Assembly (NCBI GenBank): GCA_029532625.1
Contig: JARFXM010000004.1
Span: forward strand, 1,798,001 to 1,862,000
Length of the DNA: 64,000 bases
Source of the DNA: Lomentospora prolificans
Lineage: Eukaryota > Ascomycota > Sordariomycetes > Microascales > Microascaceae
Direction of reading: 5' to 3'
The position numbers and the translations under genes were made by a program. A model generated the notes under the pieces. That model did not search any database and had not been told where the DNA came from. It worked only from the letters and a program-made list of their open reading frames with translations. Within the stretch, counting starts at the first letter, position 1, and every line of letters begins with the position of its first letter. This document shows, piece after piece, positions 56,301 to 64,000 of this stretch.

Positions 56301-56773
56301 ACAAGTCGGTTGTGTTCTCGGCGTGGACTTCGCACTTGGACCTCATCCAGCTAGCGCTTGATGACGCTGGTATTTCCTTCACACGGCTGGACGGTAGCAT
56401 GTCGCGAATGGCAAGGGCCGACGCCATGGAGAAGTTTCGGGAGGATAACTCGGTGCAAGTCATTCTCGTTTCCATCATGGCAGGTGGTCTTGGTCTGAAC
56501 CTGACGGCCGGCAGTAATGTTTACGTCATGGAGCCTCAGTACAATCCTGCCGCTGAGGCGCAGGCTATCGACCGTGTTCACCGGCTGGGCCAAAAGCGGC
56601 CGGTCAAGACTGTCAGGTATATCATGCAGGATAGTTTTGAGGAGAAGATGCTGCAGCTGCAGGAGAAGAAGATGAAGCTGGCGTCGCTAAGCATGGACGG
56701 AAGGGGCAAGAACATCGACAAAGGAGAGGCGGCGAGACAGAAACTTATGGATCTGCGAAGCTTGTTCAAGTAA
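53311..56773 (+). CDS. SNF2-family translocase with RING finger, Rad5/HLTF/Uls1-like
   Basis: Exons 53311-53902 and 53958-56773 give 1135 residues; the 55-bp intron interrupts TVDLTEG/DDDVEVV. The N-terminus is disordered with Ser/Pro, an NLS-like SKKRR, and SUMO-interaction-like SIDLT (about 110-115) and TVDLT (about 192-196) followed by acids. A folded region with possible HIRAN relation (CYGMLMAKLECFKVPSP) precedes the ATPase: GGILADMMGLGKT (about 481-493; M replaces the usual E), DEAH (about 630-633), TGTPVQNRLDDL, a RING-type finger (about 845-907, CVSC...CPAC), and lobe 2 with VVFSAWTSHLDL and AQAIDRVHRLGQKRPV. A further acidic IDLDSDDE lies between the ATPase lobes. Family members remodel stalled forks or act as SUMO-targeted ubiquitin ligases in the nucleus. 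Confidence 0.91.
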
Positions 56774-57761
56774 AGCGAAGTAACTTGGGTTAGCGAGACG
56801 AGGGACCGACATCAGACCCTTATTATAAACCGCGGACATGGAATCTCTTTGCATTTGTTCCATTACGTGTATCTTTTCCGCATCTACAGACATTCCTTTT
56901 GGCCTGACATGGACATTCGAGCATCAAGGTTGTGAGCGGGGTCTCAAGGGATTTTCGGAGTTTGATTTCTTTCTCTTACTTCATATACCACATTGGGCGG
57001 CTTGGGAGGGTGTCTAGCTGGGGATTTGGGCAGAAATATCCTCTTTGCGTTTTATTCCTTTTCTTTTCTAGTCGACATTGGCCTCGCGCTTTTCGGAAAT
57101 GCATACCTCTTTTTCTACTCGTGGGAATAAACAAACACTTCTCCTTTTTTCGGCGCACGTCCTGGCTAGACTGGGAGGGTTTATAGCTAGAGGAGAAAGA
57201 TGTGAGGGAGGCGATAGGAAGGGACTGTGGCTAGATGGTATCCATAGAGCTATTAGCTGGCTGGCGGGTTGGTTTACAGAGTAAGGAAAACGCTCTCGTC
57301 ACTGGCCTGGCATGTTTATTGTTTTCAATTTTTCAATTTTTTTTTTTTCGTTTCTGTTTCCCTTTCTCCATGGGAAGAGAAAAGAAAAGCGTTCTTGTCA
57401 TTCCATCATGCATTCGCGTTATTGCTTGCCTGTGATTTTTGGACTCCGCATGTGAGGCATACTCTAACCCATCACTCTACACGTTAATAGACAAAGCAAT
57501 GGAAGGCAAGCAAAAAAAGAAAGAAAGAAAAAAGGTTCAAGAAAGAAAGAAATGGGCCAAGTCCAAATCCTCAAGACGCGGGTATCAACCAACAACTGTC
57601 GTCCTTTCCCATCCGCCAAGTAACCCACCCCCATGCTGCTATCTATTCCGAATCTCCCACTACCCCTTAAAAATGCTGGCCAACGACATCCTCACGTAAA
57701 ACTCTCCCCCCCTCCCTGGGACTTGTCTCTCTCTTTCCCCGGCGAGGGCCCCTATTACCCG
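56774..57761. other. Intergenic between convergent genes
   Basis: About 1 kb between the convergent SNF2 and GCP2 stop codons. It contains an AAAG/GAAA-rich stretch (about 57510-57550) and T-runs. No gene is supported. Confidence 0.55.
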
Positions 57762-60700
57762 TTACACAGCCTCCGCCTCGGTCCTCAACCCGGCATACTC
57801 GGTCCCCTGGTTCGCGGCGCTCAACCGCGCGCAAAGGCTCAAGAGCACGACCGTCTCCGTGGCGGCGTAGTGGTTCAGCGCGTCCAGCAGGATCTGCAGG
57901 TGTCTGCTGAAGTTGCCCTCCCACTTGCGCATGATCTCGAAGAGCTCGGCCACGCGTTTCTCGGGGTTGGCGCTGCTGGCGCCGGGGTCGGCGCCGGATG
58001 GGTCCGACGTCGAGCCGCGGGTGGGGGGTTGGGACGCGCGGTGGGCCTGGAGCTGGCGCCATTCGGGGAGAGACATGGTAGGGGGGCGGAGGGTGGTGGA
58101 GCAGAGGTCCGGGTCGGTCTTTTCGAGTTCGCGGGAGAGCCAGTTTGTGTAGGCGGCGAAGATGGTGCATGTTTGCATGAGCTTGGAGTGGATCTGGGAA
58201 GGAATGGGGTGTTAGCCTCGGGGTATAATGAGAAAAGGGCCAGGCTGGGAAGAGAGAAGAAGGGAGAGAGAGAGAGAGTGAGTGAGTGAGTGAGAAAAAA
58301 GACGTACCCTAAGGAGCTTGCTATTTGTCAACATGCACTCCTTGAGACAAGTGTCGAGAAAGTCGACGTGATCCTGCATTAGCTCATCCACCGTTCTCGT
58401 CAAGCCCTCAGTCTTCCCGGCCGCGTCGCCACCCTTGCCCTGTAGCCTCGACATGAACTTTTGCCAGTTGGGTTCAATGACCTCGGCCGTGCAAAAGTAC
58501 AGGAGCTGCTGGACAAAGACGAGCATCCTCGCGCGCAGCGTCCACACGCGGCGCTTCCACGTCTCGAGCTTGGCGTGCGAGCTCCTGTGGGCCCACGTGA
58601 CGCCGCGGATCTGGGTCTGCCACGTTGTCGAGAGCTGGGACTCGAGGTAGCGCAGCGACAAGAGGTAGCGGAAGAGGGCCTGGTAGCGCCATATGGTCTT
58701 GCGGCTGATGACGAGCGAGACGGGGAAGGGGACCGCGTAGTCGAGCTGCAGCGAGGTGAACCCGATGGCGTTCTTGTCGTTCTCTATCGGCTGGTTCGAC
58801 GTTAGGGGTTGGAGGGCCTCTCCTTGCTCGATGCCGGTAATGTTGACCACACGCTGGAGGGACTTGATGAGGGTGATTTCGTTCATCTCGACCTTGACGT
58901 CCTCCTTGAAGGGGTCGAGGGACACTGCGCTGCCGGGCTGGCGGAGCACGAGGTCGAGAAGCGATTGAAGCTTTCCGGTGTTGACCGACTTGACGGGTTT
59001 CTTGAGCTCCGAGGCGCCCAGTTCGAGAAAGTAGGAAAAGTAGTCCGAGGGGTCGAGGAAGAAGTAGTGCTTGAGGGAGCGGAGGCGGTCGGGGAGGGCG
59101 TGTGTGGTGAGGAGGAGCTGCATGAGGGACTCATTGGCGTGGGCGTAGGCATTGCTGACGTTCTCGAGGAACCGGCTATCGTCAAAGGACGTGGGCACGT
59201 CTCTGACTTCCTTGCTAACATCCACGCCGCCGCACTCGCGCACGACGTTGAGATACTTGCCCGCCAGCAACACCTTGTCCTTGACGCCCTCAAGCTGGGG
59301 GGGAACGTCGTTCTCACGGATCGTGTAGCGGCGCTCCCAGTACTCGTCCGTGTAGTCCTGCTCGAGGCGCTCGCGCTTTATGCTCCTTTGCTCCTTAATA
59401 AGGAACTCAGAATGTGGGTCGTTGATGCCGCCATGGTGGAGCCACTCGTTGAGCATCACCATGTACGGCTTGCTGGCATCGCGCAACAGCGCAGTGAGCA
59501 GCGCCCGGGCAGACGGGTCTCCCGACATGGTCTCCAGCCTCCTCGAGATCATCCCGAGCACCATGCCACCCTTGCAGATCTTCTTCCCCGTCATGTTGCC
59601 TGGCGCAAGTTCACCTCCTTCCCTCAAGGACTCTAGAATGTTCTCAAAGTCGTCAGCACTATCGCTCGACTCGTCCGACTCGTCATCCAGCAGCGCATTT
59701 TTCTTTAGTAGTTCGTGGGCTAGGGAATATAGCTGCAGCATCATCTGCCGGGTAGATAGCGTATGCACGTTGAGAACGTGGACGGTAAAGCTCTCATTTG
59801 TCAAGAACTGAGTTTCCAACTGGGCCACGAGCACGAGATAGTCCTGTAAGTGTTTGCGAACGGCTGCGCATAACGCATGGTTGACCGCGCCAAACTCCTC
59901 CCGGCTCTGGACATCAACGAAAGCCTCCAGCGCAGAGTAGTACGTCGCCAGTCGAAGCATAGAGTTTGTGAGATCGTGTAGGCTAGGGTCCAGGCCCAGG
60001 AGGATGCGAAATGCGGGGCCGGTAAGGCGGTCCCTCTCTTCGTGGGGGTTGTAGGTCTTTGCGAATCGAATGTACTGGCCCTCATAACCCATGAACGTAA
60101 ACAATAGGTCTTCGATAATGGCGGCTTCTTGAGCTTCGAGTGTTAATTCACCCAGCGGCCGTGGCTGTTGAGCCTGCGGGGCTTGTGAAGTCAGAGGCGG
60201 AATCGAGATTCGGCAGGCGAGAGGCGCGGAAGTATGGGGTATCAAAGTCGCCTCAGGATTCCACGGCGCTAGCAAAACGTTTAGTCCAGCCCGACAGCAA
60301 AAACGAAATTCCCGGAGAACACATAAACATACCCTGAGGCGTCTCGGGTTTGGGTGGCTCTCTCGGCCTGGTCTCCGACTGCCTCTGCCTCATATCCCTC
60401 TTCTCCACCCTCTCCCTCCTCTCAGGACTTCTAGTCCTCGTAGCCAACTGCTCCCGGTGCGTAACATATGTCCTCTCTGTGTGGATCTCCGTCCTCCTCT
60501 CCCGCTCCCTCTCCTCCGTCCTCCGGTCCTCCATCGCACGGCTCGACGGCCTCGGGTTCCCAGACGCGGACCTCTTGTGCGATGTTGAATACTGGTGCTG
60601 TTGCTGATGCTGCTGTTGGAACGAAGAGGAGGATTGGGGGGAAGGGGCCTGGCGAGGATCGGAGCGCTCGCGCTTAAAGCTACCGTGGGGATGATTTACA

Positions 60701-60780
60701 CGCTGGGCGCGAGGCCGGTCGTCAGGGTGTGCGCTTGAGCGGCGCTCGTGGGTGGAGAGCCGTGCCGCGGCGGAGGACAT
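57762..60780 (-). CDS. gcp2: Gamma-tubulin complex component 2 (GCP2/Spc97)
   Basis: Exons 60780-60333, 60268-58308 and 58193-57762 give 946 residues; the introns are 64 and 114 bp, the second containing GAGA/GAGT repeats. After a disordered Arg/Ser/Gln-rich N-terminus comes the GCP N-domain (EAAIIEDLLFTFMGYEGQYI, IRENDVPPQLEGVKDKVLLAGKYLNVVRECGG, EVRDVPTSFDD) and the C-terminal gamma-tubulin-binding GRIP2 half (LQLDYAVPFPVSLVISRK, YQALFRYLLSLRYLESQL, VDFLDTCLKECMLTNSKLLR, IHSKLMQTCTIFAAYTNWL). The EDLL...MGYEGQYI signature separates GCP2 from GCP3. It nucleates microtubules at the spindle pole body. Confidence 0.95.
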
Positions 60781-61615
60781 GGCAAAGGCGGCAGCATCTG
60801 CCCCGGGGAGAAGGGGGGGGGGAGGGTTGGCTGCGGCGCTGAAGAAGGAATGGGCGTGGCCCTGTCGGGTTTGGGAGATCTGTGGTGAGGGCCGTGGGGG
60901 TGCGTTCTTCGCTTCCTCCGTGTGTGAGGTGGTATTTCGTGGGCTGACGGTGACAATGGGTGTGAAGCTGGGTTTGTCGCGTCGTTGCCGCGATTGCGAT
61001 GGGGAATTGGGTGGGGTGGGCAGACCTGGAACGCCAGGTTTTTAGTACTTGGGTTTCTGTAGCGAATGCGCCCAAAAAATGAGTCGCGGCTACTTGGGTC
61101 GCGTCGAGACAAACCAGCACCCACCTTCAGGCTCAGACTGGGCTGCTTCAGTGGGTGGGAAGGTACGAAAGTCCCAATGTGCAGTGGTCACACTGTGCCG
61201 TCACCAGCCTCACCCGCTCAAGCTGGCTGCCGACTAGCCGCACTAGCCACACACACCGCCTTTTCCCACTCCCCCACTTGCACACCAGAAAGGATCTCCT
61301 TCGTAGGCTGGCGTAAAGGTTGTGGCGCTACCTAGTACTACGAAGGACTTGGAGCAGCAAGAAACCTGAAGCTACGCGGCTGAGTGCTTGCCTAACCCAA
61401 AGAGACCCCAGCCAAGAGCAAGCATCACCACCGCCTTGATCTCCCACAGAACCTCGTGGCTGGAGCTCCAAACCCCAACGACAACCTCCCACCACTCGCA
61501 TTTCTCCCTCAACCGCAACTCCGTCTCACCTCTCGGAACTCGAAACTGCAGGATCTCCGTCCTTTCTTTTCCTTATTTCCCGTTAATTGACCGTTCACTG
61601 CACAATACCGCCAAG
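60781..61615. other. Divergent promoter region of gcp2 and pup2
   Basis: 835 bp between the divergent start codons. CT-rich DNA precedes the pup2 ATG. I looked for the proteasome control element GGTGGCAAA and did not find an exact copy. Confidence 0.5.
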
Positions 61616-62652
61616 ATGTTTATGGCAAGGTCGGAATACGGTAAGCTCCAAACCCTTGAGATCCTAACCCAAGCTGCGACTGCCACGGGTCCGATGAAGC
61701 TATCGGCGACACATCGCTGACAATCCTGTCTCTTATTGCAGATCGAGGTATCAAGTACGTCCGCATTCCGCCATTCACCGGCTCCGGCTCCGGCCCCTGC
61801 TCCTTCCGCTCTCTCCTGCCCCGTGCACATCTAGCTAACCCAACCGTCTTAGCACCTTCTCTCCCGAAGGCCGCCTCTTCCAAGTCGAATACTCCCTCGA
61901 AGCCATCAAGCTCGGCTCCACCGCAATCGGCGTCTCCACCTCCGAAGGCGTCATCCTCGGCGTCGAGAAGCGCGTCACCTCCACCCTCCTTGAGACCTCC
62001 TCCGTCGAGAAGATTGTAGAGATCGACCGCCACATTGGCTGTGCCATGTCCGGCCTTCAGGCCGACGCCCGCTCCATGGTCGAGCACGCCCGCGTCGAGT
62101 GCCAATCCCACGCCTTCAACTACAACGAGTCACTCCGTGTTGAGTCCTGCACCCAGGCCATCTGCGATCTCGCCCTCCGCTTCGGCGAGGGCGCCGACGG
62201 CGAGGACCGCGTCATGTCCAGGCCCTTTGGCGTCGCGCTGCTGATCGCCGGCATCGATGAGGATGGCCCCCAGCTCTTCCACGCTGAGCCTAGCGGTACG
62301 TTTTATAGATACGACGCCAAGGCTATTGGCTCGGGTTCCGAGGGCGCGCAGGCCGAGCTGCAGAACGAGTACCACAAGGTAAGGAGCATCATCCAGTTGC
62401 GAAACCCCTTTCTTCTGTTCTTGTTGTTTCCCCCCCGTTTCAATGGAGGAGCATTCGTTAATTCTTGCCGGCCGCTAGTCTCTGACGCTCACCGACGCCG
62501 AGACCCTCGTCCTCAAGACCCTCAAGCAGGTCATGGAGGAAAAGTTAGATGCCAAGAACGTTCAGCTCGCCAGCGTTACAAAGGAGAAGGGCTTCAGAAT
62601 ATACACCGATGAGGAGATGGCCGAAGTTGTCCAGCGCCTACCCGCCAATTAA
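61616..62652 (+). CDS. pup2: 20S proteasome subunit alpha-5 (Pup2)
   Basis: Exons 61616-61640, 61742-61754, 61853-62378 and 62479-62652 give 245 residues. Exon 2 is a 13-nt micro-exon; without it the alpha-subunit signature fails. Spliced, the N-terminus is MFMARSEYDRGINTFSPEGR, then LFQVEYSLEAIKLGSTAIG, the canonical alpha-ring H0 region and gate. Further marks are GVEKRVTSTLLE, GCAMSGLQADARSM, RPFGVALLIAGIDEDGPQLF and YRYDAKAIGSGSEGAQ. Length equals that of orthologues. It forms part of the outer ring of the 20S core. Confidence 0.96.
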
Positions 62653-63334
62653 AATAAAGAGGGCATGAGTTGACGTTTTCCACACCTTCGAACATGTAAT
62701 CTACTTGTCTACCGTAACCATACCCTTACCCCTACCCCCGCCTCCGCCCCCAACGACGACGACTTGACTCCTTCTATGGTCACGTACCCGGAACACTCCT
62801 GATATGCGCTTCTCTCTGAATCATATTCGATGCTGGCGAACAGGAGGAATGGCAAATGAGAGCGCGATGAGCAAAGAGGAATTCATCAAATATACTTGAC
62901 ATGAGTAGCCTAATACGTTAAACAGTTGCTGGTGAACAAATGGTCGTAGTTGCTGGATGGCTTCATTTCACCCATACCGGATCCATAAGCACAGAGGGCC
63001 GCCACAAATATACGATATAGTAGAGACGAGATTATATTTTCACCAAATTCTGTCGTCATGACTATTCACACAACCCAGTCTTATCCGAGGACCCTAAAGT
63101 ATCGATCCATGCTTTTCCACCCCCAAAGCCGGATCCTGAGAACTCTGACGTTCTAGAACCTCTTTTGATTTAACACAACGCAAGAAAGAACCAAAACCAA
63201 CTTCCAAGCCCCATCCAACCCCTCGCTCCCCTAAAATTGCCTGTTCCAGATAGTTCCGTCCCATGTAAGCTCTGTCAACCAAAATTATCGTTAAAACTAG
63301 GTCATTTCGTCATTCCGCATAAACAAATGTTTGC
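62653..63334. other. Intergenic between convergent genes
   Basis: About 680 bp between the pup2 stop codon and the stop codon of the right-edge gene. No gene is supported. Confidence 0.5.
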
Positions 63335-64000
63335 TTAATCATCCACTAACTTCAACCTATCCAAGTCCCCATCAACTCCAAGCAGTCCCAGGGCAAGATG
63401 GGCCCTATCCGCCTTGGCAAGCACCACTTCACCACCTTCTTCGAGCTCCTGTATCCTCCTATCTATTCGCCTCGGATTAGACCACACCGTAAGTGGTGCG
63501 CCCGTATTGAGATCAGCCGACCGGGCATACGGGGGGCCGCGACCCATGTGGGCTGCACGCACCCAGCTCGCCTCGCATCCTTCGGCAATTTGGCGTGCAG
63601 AGCCCCAGCCCGTGAGGCGGGAGATGTCGTGAAGACGCTGGATGAGCCAGTGGCGCTGTGCGCTATCTTGGAACTATGCGTTCAATGTGTTAGTCTAAGT
63701 GCTATACCTTAGGATTGGCAGGTCGTACCTGAATACCAGCGACAAAAAGACAGAAGGAGCTCTCGATAAAAGCAGCTCCAACCAACGTACTGATCTCCGT
63801 AACTGTTGATATCTCATCCGAGAGGCCTGCCGCAATGCGCCCAATCTCCCTCGCCATGGGAGCGGTATCACGCGCCGCACGACCGGCTGCCATCATGGCC
63901 GCCGGCGGCATCGATGGGTGAGCTCGGTACAGGCAGATAAGACCCATGTTAAAATTCATCCAGATGCCCGCTACCGAGAAAGTACGGTATTGTATAGCCG
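63335..64000 (-). CDS. C-terminal part of a probable fungal transcription-factor-like protein (partial)
   Basis: The frame is open from the right edge to a donor at 63729 (intron 63728-63674, 55 bp), and continues from 63673 to a TAA at 63335-63337. About 203 residues are visible: VAGIWMNFNMGLICLYRAHP, then STLVGAAFIESSFCLFVAGIQ, spliced to FQDSAQRHWLIQRLHDISRL and TGWGSARQIAEGCEASW. This pattern of an ESxxxLFVAGIQ helix followed by a WLIxRLxDI helix is typical of C-terminal regions of fungal Zn2Cys6 regulators. The DNA-binding part lies outside the window, so the identity is provisional. Confidence 0.6.

Noticed and set aside
58809..59636. 275-codon plus-strand ORF
   Set aside because: It is antisense to the conserved GCP2 gene and has the Leu/Val/Glu/Gly-rich composition of a shadow frame.
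60781..61615. Proteasome control element (GGTGGCAAA) upstream of pup2
   Set aside because: No exact copy was found on either strand in the divergent promoter region.

Overview
The window is nuclear DNA of a filamentous ascomycete (Pezizomycotina, most likely Sordariomycetes). This rests on short introns of roughly 50-120 bp with GTAAGT-type donors and CTAAC/CTGAC branch points, on the families present (DUF3433, DUF4246, UMTA/LaeA-type methyltransferase, Hal4/Sat4-type kinase, fungal transcription-factor C-terminus), on intron-bearing nuclear tRNA, and on a DNA transposon whose damage looks like repeat-induced point mutation. I assembled splice models by hand, checking reading phase at every junction and protein-family continuity across it.

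Layout. 1-29 kb is mostly conserved housekeeping DNA: the 3' end of an unknown gene; a DUF3433 membrane protein (2.9-5.8 kb); tRNA-Ala(AGC); the mitochondrial co-chaperonin HSP10 behind a strong heat-shock element; a Hal4/Sat4-like kinase (8.8-11.9 kb); a 4-kb non-coding stretch; a divergent pair of mitochondrial ribosomal protein uL11m and the SSU-processome factor KRR1 sharing a 407-bp promoter; a quinone-oxidoreductase-like enzyme ending in SKL; a YeeE/YedE sulfur-transport-type membrane protein; a Rid-family protein; a SNF2-RING translocase; cysteine dioxygenase; and an intron-containing tRNA-Ala(CGC).

29.5-46.9 kb is a gene-poor, accessory-looking compartment. It holds a DUF4246 gene wrecked by stops and frameshifts, AIM41 (the only conserved gene there), a ten-exon UMTA/LaeA-like methyltransferase that is invisible as a single ORF but splices into an intact 313-residue protein, a Tc1/mariner transposon with near-perfect inverted repeats and a stop-riddled transposase, and almost 6 kb without any recognisable gene.

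46.9-64 kb returns to conserved genes: type II phosphatidylinositol 4-kinase (Lsb6), a doubtful Arg/Ser-rich ORF, a second SNF2-RING translocase (Rad5/Uls1-like), gamma-tubulin complex protein GCP2, proteasome subunit alpha-5 (Pup2), and the C-terminal part of a probable fungal transcription factor running off the right edge.

Functional links are mostly housekeeping. Three genes within 7 kb (YeeE/YedE, Rid, cysteine dioxygenase) touch sulfur or amino-acid metabolism, and two separate SNF2-RING proteins both carry SUMO-interaction-like motifs. No clearly new multi-gene system is evident; the best leads are the paired SNF2-RING/SIM proteins, the hidden methyltransferase in the accessory compartment, and the peroxisome-tagged oxidoreductase.
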